A model generated the notes under the pieces. That model was not told the DNA's origin, made no database searches, and saw nothing but the letters and a program-made list of their open reading frames with translations. The position numbers and the translations under genes were made by a program. From NCBI GenBank assembly GCA_945903615.1, contig CAMDOL010000018.1, positions 1 to 17,071 on the forward strand: a stretch of DNA of 17,071 nt, read 5' to 3'. The stretch comes from Rickettsia typhi. GTDB lineage: Bacteria > Pseudomonadota > Alphaproteobacteria > Rickettsiales > UBA1997. Numbering within the stretch: the first letter of the stretch is position 1; each line of letters begins with the position of its first letter. Below are positions 1 through 7,373 of this stretch, piece by piece.

Positions 1-262
1 GAAGACGGCTCGTGCCCGAGATTTCTTGCTCCCCAAAAAGAACTCTGGGATGAGCAAAGCTCATGCCCGTTTTCGCTAAAAACGATTATTAATCGTTTTT
101 TTAACGCTCAAACCTCATAAAACCTAAAAACGCTGTTCGCGTTTTTTTAACTAACACTTCGCCGCTTTTCTCGCCTTCGGCTTGAAGACGGCTCGTGCCC
201 GAGAAAAATCACAGATTTTTCTCATAAAACCTAAAAACGCTGTTCGCGTTTTTTTAACGGTT
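1..262. repeat. Gene-free repeat and hairpin region
   Basis: No credible gene is visible here. The stretch is built from repeated modules. A 20-base direct repeat lies at 1-20 and 184-203, and a 38-base direct repeat at 114-151 and 221-258. The 11-mer GCTCRTGCCCG occurs at 8-18, 59-69 and 191-201. Four inverted repeats are interleaved: 78-100 (10-bp stem, 3-base loop), 126-146 and 233-253 (8-bp stem AAAAACGC, 5-base loop, inside the 38-base repeat), and 201-223 (10-bp stem, 3-base loop). Imperfect pairing is also seen at 48-68 around ATGAGC/GCTCAT. This looks like a nest of short palindromic repeats, some of which could act as intrinsic terminators for petA. The region runs off the window edge, so its true extent is unknown. 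Confidence 0.8.
233..255 (-). terminator. Hairpin just downstream of petA, possible terminator
   Basis: An 8-bp stem (AAAAACGC pairing with GCGTTTTT) with a 5-base loop begins about 10 bases past the petA stop codon on the minus strand. The T-run lies in the second arm of the stem and is followed by AGGTTTT, so it can work as a weak intrinsic terminator in either direction. An identical hairpin at 126-146 and a 10-bp hairpin at 201-223 follow. The same sequence is part of a repeated unit, so its terminator role is an inference from position. Confidence 0.45.
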
Positions 263-799
263 TTATCCAATTTTAATGATAGTCTCACTCAAAAATTCAT
301 ATGGTGGCACTTCCAAATTTTTTGGTGCCGGGCCCTTTCTAATTCTTGCTGAAGTATCGTATTGCGAACCATGACAAGGGCAAAACCAGCCTTTATATTC
401 GCCTTCACCCATAATTGGGATGCAACCAAGGTGGGTGCAAATTCCAATTGTGACCAGCCATTCTTCCTTCCCAGCCTTAACTCTGTCGCTATCTTTTTGC
501 GGGTCTTTTAGTTCATTTAAATCAACATCCACCGCGGCTTTAATTTCGTCAGCATTTCTTCTTCTAATAAAAACTGGCTTGCCGCGCCATTTCACGGTTT
601 TTTCTTCGCCAACTTTGATGCCAGAAATATCAACTTCAATTGAAGCCAAAGCTGAAACATCAGAAGACGGATTCATCGAATCAATGAATGGCAGAACAGT
701 GCAAACCGCACCCACACCAGCAACAGAAAATGCCGCAGTGGTAATTAATTTGCGTTTATTTTGATCTTTAACTTGATCGTTAGAATTAATATCAGCCAT
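263..799 (-). CDS. petA: Ubiquinol-cytochrome c reductase iron-sulfur subunit (Rieske protein)
   Basis: This is the Rieske 2Fe-2S subunit of the cytochrome bc1 complex, which passes electrons from ubiquinol toward cytochrome c1 in the inner membrane. The 178-residue length is normal for the family. Residues about 16-40 form an N-terminal membrane anchor preceded by NKRKLIT, which reads as a Tat signal with KR instead of the usual RR pair. The two cluster-binding boxes are complete: CTHLGC (Cys121, His123; disulfide Cys126) and CPCHGS (Cys140, His143; disulfide Cys142). The following GWFCPCHGS and IRKGPAP regions match the alphaproteobacterial/mitochondrial type. The cytochrome b and c1 genes that usually follow are not within the 262 bases downstream; that space holds repeats. 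A promoter-like pair lies upstream at 847-875. Confidence 0.96.
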   Translation of the reverse strand: MADINSNDQVKDQNKRKLITTAAFSVAGVGAVCTVLPFIDSMNPSSDVSALASIEVDISGIKVGEEKTVKWRGKPVFIRRRNADEIKAAVDVDLNELKDPQKDSDRVKAGKEEWLVTIGICTHLGCIPIMGEGEYKGWFCPCHGSQYDTSARIRKGPAPKNLEVPPYEFLSETIIKIG

Positions 800-846
800 T
801 TAGATTGTTGTAATTTGGAAAAGAAAATCAGAAACAAAGAGCGTTA

Positions 847-875
847 ATAGTAAGGACATTTTACAAATTTATCAA
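847..875 (-). promoter_or_regulatory. Predicted petA promoter
   Basis: On the minus strand TTGATA (870-875) and TACTAT (847-852) are separated by 17 bases. They match the sigma-70 -35 box at 5 of 6 positions and the -10 box at 4 of 6. A start site near 840 would give a leader of about 40 bases before the petA ATG. The call rests only on pattern and spacing. Confidence 0.5.
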
Positions 876-945
876 GGTAAAATTTGCTTGCAAAATAAGG
901 CTTTTGATAGCTTAATTAATACTTCCTTAACCAATTCAATTTCAG

Positions 946-1266
946 ATGACAATCAACTCAATTAATTCTAAAACACTGCAATCTTGGCTAGAAAATCACA
1001 GCACAATTTTGATCGATGTGCGCGAAGTTGCTGAAAATAAAACCGCCCGAATTAAAGAAGCAACTTTGATTCCGCTGGCAACAATTAATATAAATAATTT
1101 GCCGCCATTAGCCGATAAAAAATTAGTCATTCACTGCAAATCCGGCAAAAGAAGTTTTGCCGCTTGCCAGCTTCTTTTGGCGCAAAATCCTAATTTAGAA
1201 ATTTATAATTTAGACGGCGGAATTGAATCTTGGATCGCTGCTGGCTACGAAATTCAAACTAATTAA
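946..1266 (+). CDS. Rhodanese-like sulfurtransferase, single domain
   Basis: This is a 106-residue single-domain rhodanese. It is expected to carry sulfane sulfur as a persulfide on its active-site cysteine and hand it to an acceptor. The sequence shows the DVRE motif (residues 24-27), the active-site loop beginning at Cys64 (CKSGKRS, 64-70) and the C-terminal LDGGIESWIAAG signature of the fold. There is no signal peptide, so it is probably cytoplasmic. It is followed after 3 bases by a persulfide dioxygenase-like gene. That pairing or fusion is a known arrangement in sulfide and persulfide oxidation, so the two proteins probably act on the same sulfur pool. It diverges from petA across a 146-base gap. 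Confidence 0.92.
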   Translation: MTINSINSKTLQSWLENHSTILIDVREVAENKTARIKEATLIPLATININNLPPLADKKLVIHCKSGKRSFAACQLLLAQNPNLEIYNLDGGIESWIAAGYEIQTN

Positions 1267-1269
1267 AAT

Positions 1270-2148
1270 ATGCAAATTCAAACTTTTTTTGATCCAAACA
1301 CTTTTACCGTTTCTTATATAGTAATTGATAAAACAACCCAAAGCTGTGCTATTATTGACTCAGTATTGGATTACGATATTTTTTCTGGTCGAGTAAATCA
1401 TCAAAGCGCTGATAAAATAATTGCTTTTGTAGAACAAAATAATTTGCAAGTGGAATGGATTTTAGAAACCCATATTCACGCCGATCACCTAACTGCTGCG
1501 CGCTATATACAAAATAAATTAAGTGCCAAAAAAACTCCAAAAATTGCCATTGGTGAGGGAATTTTTGCGGTGCTAAAATACTGGGTTGAGGCTTATAATA
1601 TTGATGATGAGGTTGCTATTGACGGCTCTGGGTTTGATCACATTTTTAAAGATGGAGAAAATTTTACGATTGGAAATTTAAAAGCAAAATTCTTGACCAA
1701 CCCAGGACACACGCCAGCTTGCGGCAGTTATTTGATTGATAATTCTATTTTTGTTGGCGATTTAATGTTTATGATGGATCTTGGAACTGGTCGCGCTGAT
1801 TTTCCTGGCAGCAACGCCACGCAACAATTTGCATCGCTACAAAAAATTCTTTCTTTGCCAGAAAATACCAAGGTTTTTACCGGTCACGATTATCCAAAAG
1901 ATGGTGAAGAACCAAAATGGCAAAGCACAATTCTTGAACAAAAAACCCATAATGTTTTTGCTAAAATCACTAGCGCTGAAGAATATATCAAAGCCCGAGA
2001 AGCAAAAGACAAGACTCTTTGCGTACCAAAATTATTATTTCCGGCTATTCAAATTAATTTACGCTGCGGCGATTTGCCAATTAAAGAAAAAAACGGCGTG
2101 AGCTATATAAAAATTCCACTCAATTTTAAGGCAAAATTAATTAGCTAA
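1270..2148 (+). CDS. MBL-fold hydrolase, persulfide dioxygenase (ETHE1/Blh) type
   Basis: This is a 292-residue metallo-beta-lactamase fold protein of the ETHE1/Blh persulfide dioxygenase type. Such enzymes oxidise glutathione persulfide to sulfite and glutathione with one iron. The HxHxDH box is THIHADH (His68, His70, Asp72, His73). Further expected metal-site residues are His147 (PGHTPACGS), Asp164 (VGDLMF) and His206 (FTGHDY). The segment LGTGRADFPG (171-180), the stretch after His206, and the C-terminal region ending YIKIPLN are typical of this subgroup rather than of glyoxalase II. The gene sits 3 bases after the rhodanese gene, presumably in one transcript. Its stop codon overlaps the end of the convergent uvrC gene. 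The exact substrate is inferred from the family and the neighbour. Confidence 0.88.
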   Translation: MQIQTFFDPNTFTVSYIVIDKTTQSCAIIDSVLDYDIFSGRVNHQSADKIIAFVEQNNLQVEWILETHIHADHLTAARYIQNKLSAKKTPKIAIGEGIFAVLKYWVEAYNIDDEVAIDGSGFDHIFKDGENFTIGNLKAKFLTNPGHTPACGSYLIDNSIFVGDLMFMMDLGTGRADFPGSNATQQFASLQKILSLPENTKVFTGHDYPKDGEEPKWQSTILEQKTHNVFAKITSAEEYIKAREAKDKTLCVPKLLFPAIQINLRCGDLPIKEKNGVSYIKIPLNFKAKLIS

Positions 2149-3983
2149 CAGTGTCTAGCAAAAAATTCAGTGATTTTCACCGCAACATTTTTGCTAATTC
2201 CTTTCACTCGCATCAAATCTTCCACAGCCGCCTGTTTAATTGCCACAACCGATCCAAAGTGGTTGAGAAGCAGGGTTTTTCTTTTGCTCCCAATATTAGG
2301 AATTTCATCCAACTCAGATTTGGTCACTGATTTGGCACGCCGCGCGCGGTTGAAGCCGATTGCAAAACGATGCGCCTCATCGCGCAGTCGTTGCAAATAA
2401 AACATAATTGGTAGATTTTTTTCTAGGGTAAAACTGTGGATATAACCGCAAGGTGTGGCGTCGTCAGATATTTTTTCTTGGCAATGTATTGTATTTTTGA
2501 TTTGGTGAAACCATTCTTCGCCAGCATTTCTGTTTTCTCCTTTTGACATTGCTACAAATCTTATATCAACTCCCAGATCAACAAAGACTTGACTTGCGGC
2601 ATTTAATTGTCCTTTTCCACCATCAATAATAATTAAATCTGGCACGATATTTTCTTCCGATTTTTTAAATCGACGCTGCAAAACTTGCCGCAAAAAACTG
2701 CAATCATCTTTTTTATCCAGCCCATCAAGTCGGATCGTAAATTTGCGATAAGCACTTTTGATAAAACCTTCCAATCCCGCAACTACAAAGGCTCCAACTA
2801 CAAATTGTCCGCTAGTGTGGCTGTTGTCATAAATTTCAATTCGCTCAGGAATTTTGGGCAAATCAAAAAGTTTTTTTAACTCCACCAACATTTCTTTATC
2901 TTTAATTTGGCTAGTTAATTTTTTGTCTAATTCTGCTTTGGCGCGCTTTAAATAATCTTGAAGAAGGTTGAATTTATTGCCTTGTTTTGGGATAACAATT
3001 TTATCATTTTGATTGATTGGCTCGTGACTCACTATAATTAAATCCGGCTTTTCTTGCTCATTATAAAACTGCTCTAAAAAACTTTGCATAATTTCTGCTT
3101 CCACATCATCGTCGCCAATGCTTAAAAAATAAGGATTAAAGCCATAATTATTACCATTTCTAAAAAATGACACAACTATGCAAGCTAAATTTCCTTGCTT
3201 TACCAAAGCAATAAAATCAATGTTCTCATCACTTTGTAAATGAATATTTTGTTTCGCTTGAATTGTTGACAAAGCCTTGATGCGATCACGAAGAACGAGG
3301 GCTTTTTCAAATTCCAAATCTTCACTATAGACTTGCATTTTTTTGGCCAAATCTTCTTGCAGATGCGCTTTTTTTCCGCTTAAAAAGTTTAAAACTTCTT
3401 TGATCAACTGCCCATATTCTTTTTGGTCAATCAAATTAACACAAGGTGCGCAGCATCTTTTGATTTGATATTCCATACAAGGCCCACGGTTAGATTTTTG
3501 GCGGCTTTTAAACTCGTTATCCGAACAACTTCTTAAAAGAAAACTTTTTTTCAAATAATCAATAGTTTCATAAACGGCACTGTTATTGGCAAAAGGACCA
3601 AAATATTTTCCTTTGATATTTTTTTTGCCGCGATGTTTGGAAATTGAAGGAAAATTGTGAGTAGTATCAACCAAAATATTGGCAAAAGATTTGTCATCGC
3701 GCAGCAAAATATTATAGCGCGGCATTAATTTTTTGATTAGATTGCACTCAAGCAAAAGTGCTTCATCTTCGGTGTTGGTGATGGTTAGGTGAATTTTGGT
3801 GGCAACAAAAATCATCCGGCGAATTCGGCTATTATGGCGGCTATTATCCAAATAACTTTTGAGACGATTATTTAAATTCTTGGCTTTGCCTACATATAAA
3901 ACTTTGTCAGCATCATCTAAAAATTGATAAACGCCAGAATCCTTTGGGGCTTTATTGATTTGTTCTTTTAGTTTTTCAAACAT
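2145..3983 (-). CDS. uvrC: Excinuclease ABC subunit C
   Basis: UvrC is the nuclease of UvrABC nucleotide-excision repair and makes both incisions around a DNA lesion after UvrB loading. The 612-residue length is close to E. coli UvrC. The domain order is complete. An N-terminal GIY-YIG nuclease (GVY and LYVGKAKNL, about residues 18-40) comes first, followed by a cysteine cluster region around 150-180 (CMEYQIKRCCAPC). A UVR motif that contacts UvrB lies near 205-240, and the RNase H-like endonuclease domain contains IEIYDNSH and LIIIDGGKGQL. Tandem helix-hairpin-helix motifs close the protein (IPNIGSKRKTLL and VKGISKNVA). It has its own extended -10 promoter at 4046-4074 and no obvious Shine-Dalgarno sequence. 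Its last codons overlap the convergent hydrolase gene by 4 bases, so no terminator separates the two. Confidence 0.97.
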   Translation of the reverse strand: MFEKLKEQINKAPKDSGVYQFLDDADKVLYVGKAKNLNNRLKSYLDNSRHNSRIRRMIFVATKIHLTITNTEDEALLLECNLIKKLMPRYNILLRDDKSFANILVDTTHNFPSISKHRGKKNIKGKYFGPFANNSAVYETIDYLKKSFLLRSCSDNEFKSRQKSNRGPCMEYQIKRCCAPCVNLIDQKEYGQLIKEVLNFLSGKKAHLQEDLAKKMQVYSEDLEFEKALVLRDRIKALSTIQAKQNIHLQSDENIDFIALVKQGNLACIVVSFFRNGNNYGFNPYFLSIGDDDVEAEIMQSFLEQFYNEQEKPDLIIVSHEPINQNDKIVIPKQGNKFNLLQDYLKRAKAELDKKLTSQIKDKEMLVELKKLFDLPKIPERIEIYDNSHTSGQFVVGAFVVAGLEGFIKSAYRKFTIRLDGLDKKDDCSFLRQVLQRRFKKSEENIVPDLIIIDGGKGQLNAASQVFVDLGVDIRFVAMSKGENRNAGEEWFHQIKNTIHCQEKISDDATPCGYIHSFTLEKNLPIMFYLQRLRDEAHRFAIGFNRARRAKSVTKSELDEIPNIGSKRKTLLLNHFGSVVAIKQAAVEDLMRVKGISKNVAVKITEFFARHC

Positions 3984-4045
3984 TAAATTGTTGTAGATTT
4001 TTTAAGGCTGGTTGGTAGAGTTGCTTACAGCTTTTTAACAAGTAA

Positions 4046-4074
4046 ATTATACCAAATCCTCTAAAATCAATCAA
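4046..4074 (-). promoter_or_regulatory. Predicted uvrC promoter, extended -10 type
   Basis: On the minus strand TTGATT (4069-4074) and a perfect TATAAT (4046-4051) are separated by exactly 17 bases. The -10 box is preceded by TGG, giving the extended form TGGTATAAT. A start near 4040 leaves a leader of about 57 bases to the uvrC ATG. The same TTGGTATAAT string occurs upstream of the OmpA-like gene at 16924-16933. Confidence 0.72.
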
Positions 4075-4080
4075 TATAAT
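4075..4080 (+). promoter_or_regulatory. Possible -10 box for the parA-like/thyX unit
   Basis: A perfect TATAAT lies 24 bases before the ATG of the ParA-type gene. No convincing -35 box is seen at the usual distance, and the element sits beside the divergent uvrC promoter. The assignment is therefore weak. Confidence 0.3.
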
Positions 4081-4104
4081 TAATCATCGACTTACGCTTT
4101 ACAT

Positions 4105-5226
4105 ATGGGGAAAATAATCACATTTTTTAATCACAAAGGCGGTGTTGGAAAAACTACTCTGGTTCACAATCTTGGTTTTATTTTGGCTGATAAAGGTTAC
4201 AAAGTTTTGCTAATTGATGCCGATCCTCAAATGAATTTGACTGCGGCAATGTATGGACTTTCAACCAGTATTGATTATTCAACCGATGAGGAATCTAAAT
4301 GGAGTGAAAATGTCAAAAAATACATATCAATATCCGAATATTTAGATATTGAATTAAAAGGTCAAGAATGTAGAAAGGAAATATTTAGAGCCGCCTCACC
4401 AAAAAATAATAATGGTTTTGTTGATTTGGTTTCTGGAGCAATAAATTTATCCAATATTGAAGCTGATCTTTATGGAATCATTAAAAATAAAAATGAATTC
4501 ACCAGTGAAATACCTCACAAATTTGAACAATCAATTAAAAAACAAAAAGCAGTCTACGATTTTATTTTAATCGATACATCACCAAGCGCCAGTAGCATTA
4601 TTAATGCTTTAATAATGATGCTTAGTGATTATTTTATTGCTCCAGTTTCTCCTTCATTTTTTTCTTTGCAAGCGGTTGATAATTTAAGCTCTATTTTCCA
4701 AAACTGGATTAAATTGCTTGGCGATTATCAAACCACAAAAAGCTTCAAAGGACTAAGTTTTCAACCAAAATTTCTGGGTCTTGTGGTTCAGATGGCAAAA
4801 AGATTTAATGGTGGAGCCCAAGCCGAGAAGGAAATAGAAGGAACATCTTTTACAAAATCAGCAGAAAAATGGATAAAAGATGTTAATGAGAGCGTCAGAA
4901 GGTTTCAGCAATTTGCAGCACAAAGAGGTATGTCTATTTCGGAAGAGGAGTTTAAAAATATTTTTAATGAATCAAATCCTTTCATAATTGAGAAATGCTG
5001 TGATTTTACTCCTCAGTTAAGATCAATCGCAGAGAAAGCTGGTGTTCCAGTTGTTCATCTTAGTCAACCATTGTGCAATAAACATAAAGATTCCAAAACT
5101 TCTCAAGTTGATATAACAAAAGAAACTGGGCAATACGCAATATCATTCAATAGCATATCAGATTCTTACAACAAAATTGCCGATGGCTTAACTCGTCTTT
5201 TAGATAACAAACAAACCCAAAAATGA
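4105..5226 (+). CDS. ParA/MinD-type ATPase
   Basis: This 373-residue protein belongs to the ParA (SIMIBI) ATPase family, which uses ATP-dependent dimerisation to position DNA or protein cargo. Visible motifs are the deviant Walker A KGGVGKTT (residues 11-18, with the signature first lysine), the Walker A' segment LLIDADPQ (35-42) and Walker [12 protein letters not shown] (153-163). It is about 100 residues longer than chromosomal ParA/Soj. Extra material lies between Walker A' and Walker B and in the C-terminal half after residue 230. No ParB follows: the next gene is thyX, starting inside this gene's stop codon (ATGA). It is thus an orphan ParA-like protein, not an obvious chromosome-segregation pair. 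Its cargo cannot be told from the sequence. No clear Shine-Dalgarno sequence precedes the ATG. Confidence 0.9.
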   Translation: MGKIITFFNHKGGVGKTTLVHNLGFILADKGYKVLLIDADPQMNLTAAMYGLSTSIDYSTDEESKWSENVKKYISISEYLDIELKGQECRKEIFRAASPKNNNGFVDLVSGAINLSNIEADLYGIIKNKNEFTSEIPHKFEQSIKKQKAVYDFILIDTSPSASSIINALIMMLSDYFIAPVSPSFFSLQAVDNLSSIFQNWIKLLGDYQTTKSFKGLSFQPKFLGLVVQMAKRFNGGAQAEKEIEGTSFTKSAEKWIKDVNESVRRFQQFAAQRGMSISEEEFKNIFNESNPFIIEKCCDFTPQLRSIAEKAGVPVVHLSQPLCNKHKDSKTSQVDITKETGQYAISFNSISDSYNKIADGLTRLLDNKQTQK

Positions 5227-6161
5227 CAATCAAACCAGAACAATTAGAAGAAATTCAAAGCTTACGCCAAGCTAAATCAACTACAATTCGCCCAGTTTCT
5301 GAAGAGTTAGAAGAGATTCTATATCAACCTTTTGAAGTTTTAGATCATGGCTTTGTGCGTGTGGTTGATTATATGGGCAACGATTCTTCCGTGGTGCAAG
5401 CCGCTCGCGTTTCTTATGGTGCGGGAACAAAAAAGGTGAATGCTGATAAAGGTTTAATCAACTATTTACTTTCGCATCGCCACACTACGCCATTTGAAAT
5501 GTGTGAAATTAAATTTCATATCAAGCTGCCAATCTTCATCGCCCGTCAATGGATAAGGCATCGCACTGCTTCAGTGAACGAATATTCGGCGCGTTATTCA
5601 ATTATGGAAGATGAATTTTATATTCCAAAAGCTGAGTCTTTATCGCCACAATCCAAAGTTAATCACCAAGGCCGCGATGAAAGTCAGCCGCTGAGTTATG
5701 AGCAACAAAAGACGGTTTTGGAGCTTCTCAAACAAGATTCGCGCCAATGTTATGATCATTATTTAGAAATGATTAACCAGGATTCCGCCGGCAATATTGT
5801 TGACGAAAGCAAAGACGGTTTGGCACGAGAATTGGCTCGGATCAATTTGCCAGTGAATTGCTACACTCAATGGTATTGGAAAATTGATTTGCATAATTTA
5901 CTCAACTTTCTATTTTTGCGTGCCGACTCTCACGCACAATATGAAATTCGTGAATATGCTAATGTGATGTTAGATATAACCAAAAAATGGGTTCCGCATT
6001 GTTATGAGGCTTTCATCAAATATCGCCAAACTGGCAAAGAATTTTCCGGCACAGCCATTGAGGTTTTGAAGAAAAAATTGAAAGGTGAAAAAATCAGCCA
6101 AGAAGAAAGTGGGATTAGCGTTAGAGAGTGGGACGAATTAGCCAAAATTTTTGATTTATAA
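5223..6161 (+). CDS. thyX: Flavin-dependent thymidylate synthase
   Basis: ThyX makes dTMP from dUMP using methylene-tetrahydrofolate and a reduced FAD cofactor, replacing the classical ThyA enzyme. The diagnostic ThyX motif RHRxxSxNExSxRYS is present and complete at residues 112-126 ([15 protein letters not shown]). Flanking blocks such as [16 protein letters not shown] and the region around [21 protein letters not shown], which supplies FAD- and dUMP-binding residues, are also recognisable. The 312-residue length is within the alphaproteobacterial range. The ATG overlaps the stop of the ParA-like gene by 4 bases, which suggests translational coupling. Downstream lie two palindromes before tatA. 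Confidence 0.97.
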   Translation: MTIKPEQLEEIQSLRQAKSTTIRPVSEELEEILYQPFEVLDHGFVRVVDYMGNDSSVVQAARVSYGAGTKKVNADKGLINYLLSHRHTTPFEMCEIKFHIKLPIFIARQWIRHRTASVNEYSARYSIMEDEFYIPKAESLSPQSKVNHQGRDESQPLSYEQQKTVLELLKQDSRQCYDHYLEMINQDSAGNIVDESKDGLARELARINLPVNCYTQWYWKIDLHNLLNFLFLRADSHAQYEIREYANVMLDITKKWVPHCYEAFIKYRQTGKEFSGTAIEVLKKKLKGEKISQEESGISVREWDELAKIFDL

Positions 6162-6173
6162 AAATTAGTCATT

Positions 6174-6241
6174 GGTCTTTTGTTGCTGGTTTTTAGTTGA
6201 TCCGAGCTCGGTTTTACTAAAAACTAATGACCAAGGACACC
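6174..6241. repeat. Imperfect palindrome centred on GAGCTC
   Basis: The arms on either side of GAGCTC (6205-6210) are imperfectly complementary. The best part is GTTTTTAGT (6190-6198) pairing with ACTAAAAAC (6217-6225). The outer arms contain related TTGGTC/GACCAA strings but need gaps to pair. It follows the thyX stop codon by about a dozen bases. It may be a degenerate palindromic repeat or a thyX transcript-end structure. Confidence 0.55.
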
Positions 6242-6271
6242 TCTAAAAATTCTAATTTTTAGAGGTGTCCC
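6236..6271. repeat. Perfect 36-base inverted repeat upstream of tatA
   Basis: Two 17-base arms (6236-6252 and 6255-6271) are exact reverse complements separated by only CT. The outer half of each arm is GGACACCTCT or its complement, and the inner half is A/T-rich. There is no T-run after either arm (CAAAGACAA follows on the plus strand), so it is not a standard intrinsic terminator, although a T-run is contained inside the second arm. It lies 30 bases upstream of the tatA start and directly abuts the preceding imperfect palindrome. Possible roles are a mobile palindromic element, a bidirectional terminator or a protein-binding operator. Confidence 0.8.
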
Positions 6272-6301
6272 AAAGACAATAACTTACAACCTAATAATTT
6301 T

Positions 6302-6484
6302 ATGTTAAGCATTTCACATTTAATTGTCGTTCTAGTCATAATTCTAGTGCTTTTTGGCGCTGGAAAATTGCCGAATGTTATGGGCGATATTGGTAAAGGA
6401 ATTAAAAATTTTCGTAAGAGTATCAAAGATGAGAATGAAGAAACCAAAAAAATTGACGATCAAAATCAAGATAAAAAACTATAG
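6302..6484 (+). CDS. tatA: Sec-independent protein translocase TatA/E
   Basis: TatA oligomerises in the inner membrane to form the passage for folded proteins carrying twin-arginine signals. The 60-residue protein has the expected plan: a short N-terminal membrane helix (about residues 4-20, ending [10 protein letters not shown] with the conserved FG), an amphipathic helix ([16 protein letters not shown], 26-41), and a charged, lysine/aspartate-rich tail. TatB and TatC are not nearby, so the Tat genes are dispersed here. The last base of its stop codon is the first base of the next gene's GTG. The Rieske protein encoded at 263-799 is a likely client. No Shine-Dalgarno sequence is evident before the ATG. 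Confidence 0.93.
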   Translation: MLSISHLIVVLVIILVLFGAGKLPNVMGDIGKGIKNFRKSIKDENEETKKIDDQNQDKKL

Positions 6485-7116
6485 TGATTACAAAGCCAGC
6501 CGAAAAAAGAATTATAGCTACTGAAATTTTAGCTGATGTTGTCAAAAAAACTTCAGGTGATAAAATTTCTATCAATGATTTAATTATTGCAATGGATGGT
6601 GGTGGATTTGGCTTAATTATGACCATTTTCTCTCTGCCAATTATTATTCCTCTGCCACCACCATTTCCAAGCTTAATAGCCATTCCGATGGTAGTGTTTT
6701 CGTTTCAAATGATGATTGGCTGTAAATCGCCAAAACTTCCCAAAATACTATCTAACCTTTCCGTAAAAAGAAGTGTGTTGGCGACAATGGTTGAAAAATC
6801 TTCGCCTTATATCATCAAAGCCGAAAAATTTGTTAAACCAAGATTAACAATATTGAGCTTGGGTTGGTTTCGCCAAATTATTGGCGTTTTTTGTTTCATA
6901 TTTTCAATGTCAGTTTTGCTGCCCTTGCCACTTTCTAACTTCATTCCCGGAATGGGCGTTCTCATTGCCTCTTTTGGTCTTTTGGGAACAGATGGCTTAA
7001 TAATTCTGCTCGGTTTGTTTATCGGATCGATGGGCATTGTCATTACAACTTTAGCAGTTCTGCTAGGCGTTGAAGCGCTTCATATCATTAAAGATTGGAT
7101 TTTACATTTATTTTAA
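6484..7116 (+). CDS. ExoD-family membrane protein
   Basis: This 210-residue protein resembles the ExoD family, named for a Sinorhizobium protein affecting exopolysaccharide production; its biochemical role is not established. The family pattern is seen in the first hydrophobic block, with GGGFGLIMTIFSLP, a PLPPPFPS proline cluster and a Q-rich turn followed by G (FQMMIG). A charged middle section (residues 80-120) follows. The C-terminal half has three or so membrane segments including the repeated LPLP...PGMG pattern (residues about 145-160). The start is GTG, overlapping the tatA stop (TAGTG). No in-frame ATG is available before residue 36, which would cut into the conserved region. It is probably co-translated with tatA. 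Confidence 0.85.
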   Translation: MITKPAEKRIIATEILADVVKKTSGDKISINDLIIAMDGGGFGLIMTIFSLPIIIPLPPPFPSLIAIPMVVFSFQMMIGCKSPKLPKILSNLSVKRSVLATMVEKSSPYIIKAEKFVKPRLTILSLGWFRQIIGVFCFIFSMSVLLPLPLSNFIPGMGVLIASFGLLGTDGLIILLGLFIGSMGIVITTLAVLLGVEALHIIKDWILHLF

Positions 7117-7117
7117 A

Positions 7118-7372
7118 ATGCAAGATAAAGAGCTTCTCATAAAAACTGTGCTTTATCGCTCTCTACACCGAGGCTGCAAAGAAACCGATATTTTGCTAGG
7201 AGTTTTTGCACAAAATAAAATTAATGATTTGACAGATGACGAGCTTGAGCTTTATTCAAAGCTGGTTCTAGAAGATGATGTTTTGATTTATGATTGGATT
7301 TTACAAAAAATTCCAACTCCAAAAAATTATCAGTTTTTAATCCACAATATTCGCCAATTCCACAAATTGTGA
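7118..7372 (+). CDS. sdhE: FAD assembly factor SdhE (DUF339/YgfY family)
   Basis: SdhE helps attach FAD covalently to the flavoprotein subunit of succinate dehydrogenase. The 84-residue reading from the ATG at 7118 has the family core: RSLHRGCKETDILLGVFA (residues 14-31), with the conserved RGxxE motif at 18-22 required for flavinylation, then DLTDDELELYSKLVLEDDVLIYDWIL. The same frame is open upstream to 7070, but that would overlap exoD by 47 bases and add a tail absent from the family. The ATG one base after the exoD stop is preferred. The next gene begins one base after its TGA. No succinate dehydrogenase genes are in the window. Confidence 0.9.
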   Translation: MQDKELLIKTVLYRSLHRGCKETDILLGVFAQNKINDLTDDELELYSKLVLEDDVLIYDWILQKIPTPKNYQFLIHNIRQFHKL

Positions 7373-7373
7373 T

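Noticed and set aside
420..764. 114-residue open frame on the plus strand opposite petA
   Set aside because: It is antisense to a gene with complete Rieske motifs and shows no domain of its own.
800..945. tRNA or small RNA in the petA-rhodanese gap
   Set aside because: No cloverleaf or T-arm-like sequence was seen; the gap is AT-rich and is explained by promoter elements.
6423..6683. 86-residue minus-strand frame opposite tatA/exoD
   Set aside because: It is antisense to two recognised genes, and its hydrophobic stretch only mirrors the ExoD membrane segment.
7070..7117. Upstream extension of sdhE by 16 codons
   Set aside because: It would overlap the exoD end, and the added residues do not fit the SdhE family; the ATG at 7118 gives the normal length.
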